Counted from the stretch's first letter, positions 35,901-45,821 are shown. The stretch is 64,000 nt of DNA from Capra hircus (GCF_001704415.2 NC_030821.1:35261210-35325209), one strand, 5' to 3'. Numbers and translations: made by a program. Notes: generated from the sequence alone by a model not told the origin.

Positions 35901-37536
35901 ATAATTTTATTACTTCCAGTTACTGCTTAATGAATACGGAAAATGTGATCACTAAGCTTCTGTCACCAAACTTGGCCTTTCAAGAAGCTGAATACCAAGA
36001 GGAATTTCTTCCTCCTCCCTTTTGGCTCCTTTCCTCCTGTTCCCTCTCTGACTCTAGATAGAATATGAACAATTTATTTAATCTCAGTTTGCTCTTCAAT
36101 AAATCAAAATTAACATTTCTAGGTCTCCTTAAATGAACATGATTATGTATGACTTGATCTAGAGGTATTTTAATGTAGTGTCTTTAAAATTATCTAACTA
36201 AATGTATTACTTCCAAATGTAATATTTCCAAGAGGTCACTTAAGAGTAATGATTATTATAACAACTAGTGAACACTTTGAAATTCTCTATTTTGATCTTG
36301 TTTTATCGACACAGACATTTACTACATACGATTTGAAGGAAAGATGCTTAATAAGAAGTTGATAAACTGTGGCCTGTTAGAGAGCCAGATCTGGAGATAA
36401 CAGACACATTCCATGTGCATTCAGGGCATCCAGCAAATCTCAGTTATGAAGAAGATTCTATCAGGGCTGTGGCATCCTGTCTTCAGTTTTCAGAATTAGA
36501 AGTAGATTGCACTTCATGCTTAGAGAAATTAGTGACTTCTGCCACGTTTGAAAGATCAATTGCATTTTTATTATACTTTATATTCTCTATTGACAGTTTA
36601 TGTTCTGTGCCTACCAGTAACATTTGTTGAATGCTTACGTCTACCCACTCCAGTATTCTTGCGTGGAGAATCACATGGACAGAGGAGCCTGGCGGGCTGT
36701 TGTCTATGGGGTCTCAAAGAGTCCGACACAACTGAGCAACTGACACTTTGACTTTTAACTCACTTTCACTTACTCGTATGCTAGGCTCACTGCTAACACT
36801 TGACGTGAATCAGATCTTTTACTCTCCATAACAACCCTTATGAAATAGGTTCAGTTACTATCCCCATTTTTCTGTTGTGGAAGCTGACGCACAGAGAGAT
36901 TAAGTAATATTTACTTAGTGAAGGAGCTGAGCGTAAACCCAGAGAACCCAGGCTTTAGGGCTTATATTCTTAACCATTAAGCTACACTGCCTTGTGGAAA
37001 CCTATATGCTTAGGTTTTGTAATTGAACATTTAGCTTATTTTCTTTAGTGGTTCGAATGGAGGAGGAAAAGGAGGTAGGGGGCTGGAGCCATAGGCTCTG
37101 TAGGCTGAATTAGAATTTATTATGCCTTTCAGTGGATGTTTGCAGCCAGAAAAGTATTGAGACCTTCTGCCTTAAGTGCATGCTTAGTCCCTCAGTCGTG
37201 TCCAACTCTTTGGGACCGACCGCATGGACTGTAACCCACCAGGCTCCTCTGTCCATGGAATTTTCCAGGCAAGAATACTGGAGTGGGTTGCCATTTCCTA
37301 CTCCTCCTCTGCCTTAAGGAAGTGTTTAGCTTAATTTCTGTCTGGTTCATTAGAGTTCTGACTTAATGACATTTTAATCTTATATCTTCATGGTCTGTAT
37401 TTCATGAAACATTTTTTGATAAATTCTTTTGTTTCTGCAGAAACTCAAACAGAAGAATCAACAGCTGAAGCAAATTATGGATCAATTACGAAATCTCATC
37501 TGGGATATAAATGCCATGTTAGCAATGAGGAACTAA
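14724..37536 (+). CDS. MED30: Mediator complex subunit 30 (four coding exons)
   Basis: Joined coding sequence 14724-14900, 21795-21953, 23897-23998, 37441-37536, giving 177 codons and TAA at 37534-37536. I recognise the protein as MED30, a metazoan Mediator subunit of the head-module region that links transcription factors to RNA polymerase II in the nucleus. Order along the protein: a Pro/Ala/Gly-rich, probably disordered N-terminus (residues 1-25); a helical segment starting near REVNTASLCRIGQ; a conserved middle with NGVTYHTGTYQDRL and YDKCNENCGG; an acidic linker; and a Lys/Gln/Leu-rich C-terminal coiled coil ending DINAMLAMRN. All introns are phase 0. The ATG has G at -3 and no ATG lies between it and position 14640. 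Compared with the 178-residue human protein as I remember it, one Asn appears to be missing in exon 3. The whole gene lies inside the window. Confidence 0.97.
15325..16270 (-). mobile_element. Old L1 fragment in MED30 intron 1
   Basis: Antisense L1 signatures: gtgtatctgttgatggcc, catcatagctagttgg and tccaatttattgatttgtcc. Contains a T20 run at about 16197-16216. Heavily diverged and non-coding. Confidence 0.8.
16285..16880 (+). repeat. Two MIR relics
   Basis: About 16285-16430 and 16720-16875 keep MIR core motifs (tctattttacaattaaggaaactgagactt; cctcagacgcttagaact). Diverged; boundaries approximate. Confidence 0.6.
16881..17624. other. Intron 1 stretch, nothing recognised
   Basis: AT-rich intronic sequence of MED30 with no repeat or coding signal that I can name. 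Confidence 0.45.
17625..17943 (-). mobile_element. BovB LINE, 3' end fragment
   Basis: Antisense BovB 3' terminus and C-terminal ORF, truncated at the RRSNQSILKE region. Carries a small internal deletion near 17818. Confidence 0.88.
17965..18357 (-). mobile_element. BovB LINE, 3' end fragment
   Basis: A second antisense BovB 3' end, starting at a gttcagttcag repeat only about 20 bases after the previous fragment. Truncated at the KAEHKRIDAF position. Confidence 0.9.
18370..19765 (-). mobile_element. BovB LINE with inverted 5' part
   Basis: 18419-19230 is antisense BovB from near the 3' end to the region just before the YADD box (rc of gctgggctgg). 19231-19750 is + strand BovB from the RT fingers (ctcagcagtgg) to AEYIM. 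The inner ORF edges are within about four bases of being contiguous. A 12-bp direct repeat (ttaaatacaaaa) lies at 18358-18369 and 19766-19777; about 49 and 16 bases of non-BovB sequence sit between it and the element. Confidence 0.85.
19778..20991. other. Intron 1 stretch, nothing recognised
   Basis: AT-rich intronic DNA with a short (TA)n run at about 20311-20322 and T-rich tracts. No gene or repeat family identified. Confidence 0.45.
21000..21265 (-). mobile_element. Bov-A2 SINE
   Basis: Antisense Bov-A dimer with (GCT)n at the left. TSD aatgcatg at 20992-20999 and 21266-21273. It ends about 520 bases upstream of MED30 exon 2. Confidence 0.94.
21795..21953 (+). CDS. MED30: MED30 coding exon 2
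   Basis: 53 codons, LPNGVTYHTG through DPIPVE. The acceptor is AAG at 21792-21794, preceded directly by a second AG (GAG at 21789-21791), so it is a tandem NAGNAG site. The donor is GCAAGT at 21954-21959. No GT within a few bases keeps the frame, so this is a GC donor. Phase 0 on both sides fits exons 1 and 3. Confidence 0.95.
21954..21959 (+). promoter_or_regulatory. MED30: GC-type 5' splice site of MED30 intron 2
   Basis: The sequence GAG|GCAAGT. Apart from C at +2 it matches the donor consensus closely, as is typical of GC-AG introns. The paired acceptor is ctctcag at 23896. Using the GT at 21959 instead would add bases and break the frame into exon 3. Confidence 0.88.
21960..23896 (+). 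other. MED30: MED30 intron 2
   Basis: GC-AG intron of 1,943 bases (21954-23896). Holds a short (GT)/(TA) run near 22105-22125. About 22500-22900 is purine-rich and resembles an old L2-type relic. No coding content. Confidence 0.55.
23897..23998 (+). CDS. MED30: MED30 coding exon 3
   Basis: 34 codons, QLIPYVEEDG through REIAEVNK. The acceptor is a pyrimidine-rich tract ending ctctcag at 23896 and the donor is gtgagt at 23999. The segment reads GSKDDRAG, where my memory of the human protein has GSKNDDRAG, a one-residue difference that keeps the frame. Confidence 0.95.
24002..24883. other. MED30: Intron 3, start
   Basis: Unique AT-rich intronic DNA after exon 3; nothing recognised. Confidence 0.45.
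24893..25150 (-). mobile_element. Bov-A2-type SINE
   Basis: Antisense Bov-A dimer with (GCT)n tail and a shortened linker between monomers. Perfect 9-bp TSD (agtcatatt), 24884-24892 and 25151-25159. Confidence 0.94.
25515..25990. mobile_element. L1 pieces in opposite orientation
   Basis: About 25515-25762 is antisense ruminant L1 3' UTR (tatagctgattaacaatg, gtgctgtacagtaggtcc). 25763-25988 is + strand L1 ORF2 from the endonuclease-RT linker (TKSWYFEKINRIHKPLARL). The arrangement is that of a 5' inversion with a large gap, or of two neighbouring insertions. Confidence 0.7.
26371..28312 (-). mobile_element. BovB LINE with inverted 5' part and internal deletion
   Basis: 26371-27425 is antisense BovB, with a break at about 26770 where roughly the RT catalytic core is missing. 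27426-28312 is the 5' leader and endonuclease on the + strand (GTWN..., KFRLKLKKVGKTTRPFRYDL). The halves meet at 27425/27426, the + half ending near DYTV and the - half beginning at ELWTEVRD. TSD candidate acagatt at 26364-26370 and 28313-28319. Confidence 0.88.
28323..29824. other. MED30: Intron 3 stretch
   Basis: AT-rich intronic DNA. A Bov-A fragment on the + strand lies at about 29062-29138 (cagtccatggggccgcaaag...gactgagcgacttcac). Otherwise nothing recognised. Confidence 0.55.
29825..32880 (+). mobile_element. Near full-length BovB LINE in MED30 intron 3
   Basis: About 3.05 kb in the same orientation as MED30. From part of the 5' leader through the endonuclease (about 29990-30800: IGTWN, GDWNAKVGS, SDHELLIAKF), linker, RT (31159-32600) and C-terminal domain to the 3' end gactgagcgactgaacc. 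The frame is broken by a stop after NKRV near 30282, a frameshift near 30870 and another near 32610. The longest frame, 31159-32673 (504 codons), keeps the motif A first Asp (FTDYAKAS) but has lost its second Asp, and the catalytic YADD box reads HGYD (codons 32107-32118). Inactive. Confidence 0.95.
32881..34871. other. MED30: Intron 3 stretch
   Basis: No gene. About 33050-33140 has the look of an old dispersed repeat (gtttgtcaacccctg). A low-complexity A/TA/T run lies at about 34409-34450. Open frames at 33322-33789 show no domain on either strand. Confidence 0.5.
34879..35074 (+). mobile_element. Bov-tA SINE
   Basis: tRNA-like head (ggcttccctggtggcttgg) plus Bov-A body ending gactgagcgactaaacaa. 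Short TSD taattac at 34872-34878 and 35075-35081. Confidence 0.92.
35090..36640. other. MED30: Intron 3 stretch
   Basis: About 35140-35290 contains a diverged dispersed repeat (ccttgaccaacacaggtttgg...) whose family I cannot name with certainty. The rest is AT-rich and unrecognised. Confidence 0.45.
36645..36760 (+). mobile_element. Bov-A SINE fragment
   Basis: Single Bov-A body (ccactccagtattcttgcg ... cgacacaactgagcaactg) without a tRNA head. Confidence 0.88.
36775..36995 (+). repeat. MIR element
   Basis: Long MIR match on the + strand: cataacaacccttatgaaat, tatccccatttttctgttgtgg, a core agagagattaagtaa and the end ttcttaaccattaagctac. Confidence 0.8.
37177..37307 (-). mobile_element. 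Bov-A SINE next to MED30 exon 4
   Basis: Antisense Bov-A body with perfect 11-bp TSDs (tctgccttaag) at 37166-37176 and 37308-37318. It ends about 130 bases before the exon 4 acceptor. Confidence 0.94.
37441..37536 (+). CDS. MED30: MED30 coding exon 4 (terminal)
   Basis: 31 codons plus TAA. The acceptor is a strong tract ending tttctgcag at 37440. It encodes the C-terminal coiled coil, starting KLKQKNQQLKQIMDQL and ending AMLAMRN. The 3' untranslated region follows directly. An antisense Bov SINE lies about 130 bases upstream of the acceptor. Confidence 0.96.
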   Translation, partial: KLKQKNQQLKQIMDQLRNLIWDINAMLAMRN

Positions 37537-37845
37537 ACTGATATTTAAATTTCCGGCTTTACACGTTATACCGTTTTTTTTCCCCTCAAGTGTTTTTTCC
37601 CTTTGAAGATTATTTATCAGCTTTCAGTCTAGTCACTAGAATTAAAGTTTCTATTTTTTACACTGTGGTTTTACAGTAAAGTATTCACTGGTGGTTTTTT
37701 AAAAAGCTATTGATTCTGTGAAAGACTATTGTAATACATTTTGATGAGATTTGTTTTTGGTTACTCTTCATGAATTGAATAATTGTTTTTTAAAAGCAAA
37801 AATAATTAACTTTTATAAATAAATTTCTAAATTTGATCACTGATT
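37537..37845 (+). other. MED30: MED30 3' UTR
   Basis: AT-rich, non-repetitive sequence from the stop codon to just past the AATAAA at 37818-37823. The TG/T-rich run at about 37840-37855 fits a downstream element, so cleavage is expected near 37835-37845. Confidence 0.75.
37818..37823 (+). terminator. MED30: MED30 poly(A) signal AATAAA
   Basis: Canonical hexamer about 285 bases after the stop codon, followed by a T/TG-rich stretch. No other canonical AATAAA is seen between the stop codon and this site. Confidence 0.8.
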
Positions 37846-37998
37846 GTTTTGTTCATTTCATTACCTGTTTAGGAGAAAAGTAAAGGTTTAAACATTCTTA
37901 CAGATGAAAATATCAAGTTCAGTCCATCTGTGGTACAAATTAAACATTAAAGTTACCATTTGAGCTCAATTTAAAAATTATACTTTGAGTCCCAATAA

Positions 37999-38340
37999 AG
38001 TCCCTTGGACTGGCAAGGAGATCCAACCAGTCAATCCTAAAGGAAATCAGTCCTGAATATTCATTGGAAGGACTGCCGTTGAAGCTGAAACTCCAGTACT
38101 TTGGCCACCTGATGCGAAGAGCTGATGCATTTGAAAAGACCCTGATGCTGGGAAAGATTGAAGGCAGGAGGAGAAGGGGATGACAGAAGATGAGATGGTT
38201 GGATGGCATCACTGACTCAATAGACATGAGTTTGAGTAAACTCTGGGAGTTGGTGATGGACAGGGAAGCCTGGTGTGCTACAGTCCATGGGGTCGCAAAG
38301 AGTCAGACACAACTGAGTGACTGAACTGAACTGAACTGAA
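37999..38340 (+). mobile_element. BovB LINE, 3' end fragment
   Basis: Last 340 bases of BovB in sense, from the PWTARRSNQ region to the repeated gaactgaactgaa end. It begins about 160 bases downstream of the MED30 cleavage site. Confidence 0.93.
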
Positions 38341-38802
38341 AGTTAGAATGAAAGAACAGTTAGCTTATCTATTGCTGTAAGTAGATGAAAATTAAGATTT
38401 CTTTTATCATGGTTCTTACTTGGCATGTTCTGTCTCTAAAAGGAGAGAAAATTTTGTTGAAATGCCAACTGTGTGTTTATTTGCTACCTGCTTTAGGCCA
38501 CGAAGCAATCCCCTATCTGATTTTTCAAGTATACCCTAAAGTAACCTTAAGCAAATTTTGGAAACAGTGAATTCTTAAGAGTTTAAATGACAAATTCTTT
38601 TGTAGCTTGGTAGTTGGTCTACAGTAATAAGTCCTTTATAGGTCTCCCTACAAGCAGCTGGACTCTCAGATTATAAATAGTGCATCCTCAAGAGAGAGTC
38701 AGATTTTCCTCAGGAAGGACTTTTTCCAGCCTGATCCAGTAGCTCCTACCCCCTGGCCTTGGTTCTGACTCAATAAATACTATTTGACTTGGTAATATAT
38801 GG
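38341..38802. other. Intergenic, nothing recognised
   Basis: AT-rich unique sequence downstream of MED30. Confidence 0.45.
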
Positions 38803-38809
38803 AATCTCT

Positions 38810-39083
38810 GCTGCTGCTAAGTCACTTCAGTCGTGTCCGACTCTGTGTGACCCCATAAACAGCAGCCCACCAGGCTCCCCTGTCCCTGGGATTCTCCAGG
38901 CAAGAACACTGGAGTAGGTTGCCATTTCCTTCTCCAGTGCATGAAAGTGAAAAGTGAAAGTGAAGTCGCTCAGTCATGTCTGACTCTGAGTGACCCCATG
39001 GACTGCAGCCCACCAGGCTCCTATGTCCATGGCATTTTCCAGGCAAGAGTACTGGAGTAGGGTGCCATTAGCTTCTCCGATGC
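38810..39083 (-). mobile_element. Bov-A2 SINE
   Basis: Antisense Bov-A dimer, (GCT)n at the left. TSD aatctct at 38803-38809 and 39084-39090. Confidence 0.93.
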
Positions 39084-39416
39084 AATCTCTAGAGGGTACC
39101 AAATTCCTCTAGGGAGGGACCTGGGTGGTTGAGGATGAGGGTAAAGAAGATGCTTACTTTTTAGTGTATACCCTTAGGTACCTGTGGGATTTTTCAGCGT
39201 TTGCAAATACTGCCTATTCATGTTAAGTTATGCAAATGCCCACCTTTCACAAGTGGAAGCACAAGACAAGCCAAAGCATGGAGGCATCTTTAGACCCAAC
39301 TATACATTCGTCAGAACAAGTTCACCCGAGCAAGCAGTGTTAGTCAAATGGGGAGCTGACTCTGCCCACAGTGGAAAGCACAACAGTTGCAAAGCAGAAG
39401 GTAAAAGTATAGGTGC

Positions 39417-39630
39417 GCTTTGTGTGCCTAGCCGCTCAGTCATGTCTGACTCTCTGCAGCCCGGTAGACTGTAGCCCACCAGGCTCCTCTGTCCATGGAA
39501 TTTTCCAGGCAAGAATGCTGGAGGCGGTTGCCATTTTCTCCTCTGGGGGATCTTTCCGACGCAGGGATCGAACCTGTGTCTCCAACAATGGCAGTTGGAT
39601 TCTTTACCACTAGTGCCACCTGGGAAGCCC
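39417..39630 (-). mobile_element. Bov-tA SINE
   Basis: Antisense Bov-tA; the tRNA-like head is at the right (gtgccacctgggaagccc). Imperfect TSD aaaagtatag / aaaggtatac. Confidence 0.92.
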
Positions 39631-40125
39631 AAAGGTATACAAGGTTATGACAAGAAGACAGTTATTCAATCTGCCCCAGTAGTCTGCAGTATCTAAGGGT
39701 TTTTACAGTTTATTTAGCCTACCATCAGGTGGCCATGTAAGGGTTTTTCTTACAGGTGTTCACTGTGTGTTCTTTGCATGGTAGATTGCAGATTACTACT
39801 GGGAATTTAGTGTTTTGATACTGACAACTTGTAAAACAGTTATAAAAAATGTTTTAACCAAGTGGGGTTTTCTGTTTTTTCTTTTTTAAAAAAAAACATA
39901 CTCAACTCTTTAGATCATTCAAGGTGTCACAAACTTAGCTCTTGAAGGGAATGTGGAAGTTGCATCTTCGGGGGCTTGATTCTATAGCTAGCCTCTCTGT
40001 GGAGCAAGAATCAATGCAGCTACTCAGCTACAGAGCAGGAGCCCCAAATTCTGAGAACCTTGAATTCTCTGCTCTCGAAGTCCTCAAAACTAGTCACTCA
40101 CTAGTCTGCTTGAGACTGGTTATGT

Positions 40126-40341
40126 GTTGTGCCAAGTTGCTCCAGTCATGTCCAATTCTGCGACCCCATGGACTGTAGCCCACCAGGCTCCTCTGTCCAT
40201 GGGATTCTCCAGGTAAGCATGCTGCAGTGGGTTGCCATGCCCTTCTCCAGGGGATCTTCCTGAGCCAGGAATAAAACCCATGTCTCATGTCTCCTGCATT
40301 GGCAGGCAGGTTCTTTACCACTAATGCCACCTGGGAAGCCC
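40126..40341 (-). mobile_element. Bov-tA SINE
   Basis: Antisense Bov-tA with head at the right (atgccacctgggaagccc). A weak TSD may be ttatgtgt / ttacgtgt. Confidence 0.92.
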
Positions 40342-42190
40342 TGCTTACGTGTCGAGGGTTAGTAAAAACACAGACTCCCCTAACAAAGTTTCAGCTTTTT
40401 CTTGAGGGAGAGCATGCCAGGAGACTGAAGAGCCAGAAAGGCAATTCAGTCATGATGTGTGGCCTCGCGCAAGTAAATCTGTTTTCTTGTCTGTACAATG
40501 ATAAGTGGGATTAATTGATCTTATATTCTGTCTTAGAATTTTAGTTGCAAATGTTTGAAACCCAATTCAAAATGGCTTAAGCCAAAAAGGGAACTTACTA
40601 GTTCATGTAGCAAGAAATGATGCTTGAGAAGTGCTCAAAGCAGCATAGAAAAGCTGCAGAAACCAAGGCTTCAAGATAGAACCAAGAATCAATGCCCTAG
40701 GATTCTCTTTGCTTACCCCTAATTTCCTCTCTCTCTCTGCTTCATCCCTCTCCTATTGCAGACAGGCTTTCTCCATATGTTGGGAAAGACGGCCTCCCAC
40801 TGGCTTATTACATCTTTTCTATGCCCTGGCCCCAGAGGCTGGGCCCCTTCTCCCACTCTATGTTAAGAACTCCAGTGGACCTTGATGAGCACAGCTTGGG
40901 TCACGTAGCCAACCTTTGGACTAACTGTTACGTACATGGGCACTATGATTAGATCACCCAGGTTATAAGCCCATCTCTCTGGCTAGGAATTGGGTATGAA
41001 AATCATGGAAAAGTTACTGAGCACGGAACACATACTAGGGGGAAAAGAACCAGTCAGAAAAATTTGTAAGAAAAACCTAACAACAATGGCAACCACAGGT
41101 TCTAATACTATCTCAGACAACATAAGTTATTCAGCTCTCGAAAATCTGACAGAAGTTTAGAGAAAACTAAGTGCATCACTGACTATCCTAAGAAAATTGT
41201 GCGTTTTTTTTCTTGATTTGTGGTCTTCTGTGCTGACAGTTTTCTTTGCAGTCTTTTGTTTTGTTTTGCAAGTTTTTCAATAAATTGCAATGTGATATTA
41301 TCAGGTCTTGGTTAGCCTTGCATGGGTTAAAACAGAAATAGAAAAGAACTAAGGAAAAAATAAAATGAAAGCTCCAGCATCCTGGTAATGAAATTATCTT
41401 TAAAATGATTTGGAAACCGAAGGCCCTCATCACTCAGGCATTAGATCCTTTGGCACCATTACAAGCCAAAATGTGTTAACTTGACATTTTGATGTAGTTC
41501 CAGTTTGAGTAATTCATTTTCTTTTCCTTGAATTCCCAAGGAAGTTTAAGCTAGATAGAGAAGTCTTTCTGCCTTAAACTAAAATGTGTACTTTGTCCTA
41601 AAGCTCAAAGACTTTGTTATCCTGAGTATTCTTAAATTTGTGCAACCTAACTGGATGCCTTAAAATTTTTCCTATTCCTTTAAAACATTTGTGGTCCAAG
41701 GACTGTTTTTTTTTTTTTTTTAAGACTAAATTGAAAGGTATTCCAGATGCATATATATTTTTAACATGGAAGCAGTCTTGAATTTTTTCATATCTTTTTT
41801 TAAAACTTGAAGTAGAGCTAATATATTTAAGTTCATATCTTTATCTTTTTACATAGGGTTGAATTGTACACTAATGCATTTATATCACTAAATGTATGAA
41901 TGTACTGATGATTCATTCATGCATGCATTTTGGGGGGAAAATTCTTACTGTTGTCAATATGTAATTTGCATTCCCCAAACAGTTCAAAACTTAAAGGGAA
42001 AAAGTAAACCTATATTTTCTCTGTACTTTGAGGTCTTACTCTTCTATGACACAGGATCACAAGATCACCAAGTGGCATGAGCCTAAGGTTGTCCAGAACT
42101 ACCTTGTTTTAACTTACGCCTTTTTGAAGCAGGACCTTGTCAACCTCAGTGAACACAGGAATCAAGTGTGAGGCACTTAAAAATGCTGAT
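40342..42190. other. Intergenic stretch with one old dispersed repeat
   Basis: About 40540-40960 contains motifs aatggcttaagccaaaaa and ttgggtcacgtagccaacc, typical of an old interspersed repeat that I cannot name; similar pieces occur at about 5025 and 51790. Poly-T at 41706-41722. No gene. Confidence 0.5.
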
Positions 42191-42194
42191 TTTG

Positions 42195-42605
42195 GACTTA
42201 GCGCAAGTTTACTGAATCAGAATCTCTAAGGTAGGGTCTAAATATATGCATATTTAATAACAAGATATCCAAGTGCACTCAAAAAACATTTTTTTCTAGG
42301 CAGTTCAGTGATAGTCATGAGTATTTTAACATAAAAAGTCTTAAAAATAGCAGTATTGATATAAAATGTTTCATGCCATATTTAGAGTTCTAGCCTTTTA
42401 AGTATTTAAAAATAATGCTCTACAGGAGTAGTTCTCAACCTTGGCTTGAACATTAGAATCAACTGGAAAAATGTTAAAACTCCTGTGCAGAAGCCGTGTC
42501 CCAGGCCAATTCAATCAGGATGGCTTGAGTGTGATCCAGGCAGCAATGTATTTTAAAGCTCCTGAGTGATTCCAACCTTCAGCCAAGGTAGGAGGCATTG
42601 CTGCA
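42195..42605 (+). mobile_element. MER5A-like DNA transposon relics
   Basis: 42195-42265 has actgaatcagaatctctaag. 42425-42605 starts gtagttctcaacc and shows the non-autonomous hAT MER5A layout (attagaatcaactggaaaaa). Non-coding. Confidence 0.65.
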
Positions 42606-42719
42606 TATAGATTTATGAGCATGGAAATAATCTAGAAGGATTGATTTTTCTAGTAACAGTTAAATATTTGGAGCAAAGAACTTAAAGAAGACAAAACCCT
42701 AAAACTCACCTATATACCA

Positions 42720-43285
42720 AGGTATTTTTTAAATTTATTTCTTATAGAAGCATAATTGCATTACAGAATTGTACTGTTTTCTGTCAAACCACAACATGAA
42801 TCAGCCATAGGTATACATATATCCTCTCCCTTTTGAACTCTCCCATCTCCCTCCCCATCCCACCCCTCTAGGTTGATACACAGCCCCTGTTTGAGTTTCC
42901 TTAGCTATACAGCAAATTACCCTCGGCTATCTATTTTACCAGAGAAGGCAATGGCACCCCACTCCAGTACTCTTGCCTGGAAAATCCTATGGACAGAGGA
43001 ACCTGGTAGGCTGCAGTCCATGGGGTCGCTAAGAGTCGGACACAACTGAAGTGACTTAGCAGCTATACACATGGTAATGTAAGTTTCCATGTTACTCTTT
43101 CTATACATCTCACCCTCTCCTCCCCCCTCTCCAAGTACACAAGTCTATTCGCTATGTCTGTTTCTCCATTGCTGCCCTGTAAGTAAATCCTTCAGTACCA
43201 TTTTTCTAGATTATGTATGCATTAGAATATGATAGTTATCTTTCTCTTTTTGACTTACTTCACTCTGTATAATAGGTTCTAGGTT
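42720..43285 (-). mobile_element. Ruminant L1 3' UTR, interrupted by a SINE
   Basis: Antisense L1 3' UTR (aaccacaacatgaatcagcc; cagcaaattaccctcggc; actctgtataataggttctagg) split by a Bov-A copy at 42939-43062. Confidence 0.82.
42939..43062 (+). mobile_element. Bov-A monomer SINE inside L1
   Basis: Sense Bov-A monomer (agagaaggcaatggcacccc ... agtgacttagcagc). The flanks rejoin as L1 sequence; the TSD is imperfect (ctattttac / ctatacac). Confidence 0.88.
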
Positions 43286-44841
43286 GGAAACCAAGGTATT
43301 TTTGACTGTACACTCTCATGTTTCAGGGGCAAAGAGCCCTCACTCTTCTCAGTCACAATCAAACTGACTAGGGAAAAACTGAAGAGAGAATGCCATCTAG
43401 TCAACAACTTTTAGAGGCAAAGGAAAAGCAGGCTGATACGTGATCTTCTGTCCTTACAGGTCATAATCATTTCAAGACATTAGAGAGACTGAGTTAAAAC
43501 AAAAGGAAGATGACACTTCTTGTTCCTCGTTTCATGCTGAACATGGTCATGTCTTAAGACTGATAAAATAACTCACCTGGATTTATGATTTATTCATTTA
43601 ACAGCCATTTGTAGATCACCTACAGACTCGGCGCCAGGTTAGGAGGTGGATATACCAAGAGAGAAAGGACCCTTTGCTCAAAAGTTATAGAATACAAGTT
43701 AGAAGAGAGCTGTCTATATACACAAACTCCAGGCTTCTCAGATAATTTCTTCTTTACAAATTAGAGGTCAGCAACCAACCCAAAGAATCAATGGCCAGGT
43801 TTTATAGTACAGGGAGTTAGATTTTCTTGGTGCCTATAGAGCAGATAACAGAGCTCAAGCTAGAGGTCTCCTTCCCAGAGGTTCCACAGGAAAAGAGTAT
43901 CTCTGTGGATAAAAAATTACTGTCTATGCCCAGACTTGTAACAACCTAAAGATACAAGAAGGCAATGCATTAAAAATGTTCCACTCTGAAAATAAGAATG
44001 TAGCTCCGCTTTAATTGCAATAAGGTGGGGGAAATAGTTTTCCAAACAGCTTTGGGAAGAGGAATAAAAGTCATTTGTGAAAGCTCAATACTTAAAATCT
44101 ACAGATGGCATCACTAACAAATAAATCAATTAAAGAATGCAAGGTGTGAACGGAAACATAAATGTAAATTAACAGCATACAAACCTGAAGCTATGTATGA
44201 AGTAAATATTTGAACCACTGGCACTAAAATTTTAAATTGAATTCTCTGATGAAATAGAAAACTGGTGTAATTGCCTGCACAAAGGATGGTTTGAGAATTA
44301 CAGTTGGTGGGGGAGAAAAAAATAAATGTGCTTCTATGTTTTGAATAGACAGTAAAAGCAAGATGGATGAAAGAAAAGGACCTGCCAAGGTGCTAACAGT
44401 AGTCCAGGTGAGAAATAACTAAAGCATAAAACAGAGTTGTAGCGTGTTTATTACCTTGCTCATTTTGATGGATTTCTAAATGTTGCTTGCTCTTGTCAAT
44501 CCATGCAAGGTTGGAGAAATACAGTCTGTTGGCCTTGTGAGGTCAGAGAGTTGAGGCATTTCCTGGGCCTGTTAGCTTCTGTTTTAAGCATGTATTTTTT
44601 CCCCTGAACCTCTGAAGGATTTCTGCACAAGCACTTGGTTATTTACTTGTTTACAAGACACTGTATTTGTGGGGAAGAGGATAGGAGAAGATAGTGAAGA
44701 GTCTCGTGCTTCTAGATCGTGAGAGTAATAGCTCAGTTCTTAGAGAATTCTCACCCTAGGAGACTGAGTGCTGAATAGTTGGCAAGGGTGTGAGTCTTAC
44801 AGACAAACTCCCTATATTCCAGCTTTGCTGCTTACCTGCTG
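43286..44841. other. Intergenic, L2 relic only
   Basis: About 43585-43690 resembles an L2 3' end (ttcatttaacagccatttgt). The rest is unique with no coding signal. Confidence 0.45.
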
Positions 44842-44851
44842 TTCCTTTGGG

Positions 44852-45074
44852 CTTCCCTGATGGCTCAGCACGTGAAGAATCTGCATGCCGTGCAGGAGAC
44901 TCAGGAGACACGGGTTCAATACCTGGGTTGGGAAGATCCCCTGGAGGAGGAAAATGGCAACCCACTCCAGTATTCTTGCCTGGAAAATTCCATGGACAAA
45001 GGAGCCTGGCAGGCTATAGTCCAAAGGGTCGCAAAAGAGTCAGATGCAACTGAGTGGTTGATCATGCACAGCTA
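44852..45074 (+). mobile_element. Bov-tA SINE
   Basis: Sense Bov-tA with perfect 10-bp TSDs (ttcctttggg), 44842-44851 and 45075-45084. Confidence 0.95.
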
Positions 45075-45195
45075 TTCCTTTGGGCAAATTTTTCAGCTTG
45101 CTTATGACCTGGTTTTCCTCTCTGTACAAGGGACAAATAGTATGTTATATGGATTTTATTTTTTAACAGATGTGAAAACTGAAAAGTTTATATTT

Positions 45196-45821
45196 CAGTT
45201 CAGTTCAGTCGTTCAGTCATGTCCAACTCTGCAAAACCGTGGACCGCAGCATGCCAGGCTTCCCTGTTCATCACCAACTCCCAAAGCTTGCTCAAATTCA
45301 TGTCCATCGAGTCAGTAATGCCATCCAACCATCTCATTTTCTGCCGTCCCCTTCTCCTCTTGCATTTAATCTTTCCTATCATCAGGGTCTTTTCCAATGA
45401 GTCAGTTTTTCACATCCGGTGGCCAAAGTATTGGAGTTTCAGCTTCAGCATTAGTCCTTCCAGTGAACACCCAGGACTGATCTCCTTGCAGTCCAACGGA
45501 CTCAAGAGTCTTCTCCAACACCACAGTTCAAAAGCATCAGCTCTTCAGTGCTCAGCTTTCTTTATGGTCCAACTCTCACATCCATACGTGATTACTGGAA
45601 AAACCATAGTTTTGACCAGCTGGAACTCTGTCAGCAAAGTAATGTCTCTGCTTTTTAATATGCTATCTAGATTGGTCATAGCTTTTCATCCAAGGAGCAA
45701 GCATCTTTTAATTTCATGGCTGCAGTCACCATCTGCAGTGATTTTAGAGTCACTGTTTCCATTGTTTCCCCATCTATTTGCCATGATGTGATGGGACCAG
45801 ATGCCATGATCTTCGTTTTTT
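45196..45821 (-). mobile_element. BovB LINE, 3' fragment with long TSD
   Basis: Antisense BovB 3' end through the region after the YADD box, 5' truncated at KTKIMASGP. Flanked by 21-bp repeats, 45175-45195 and 45822-45842, with one mismatch. Confidence 0.95.
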
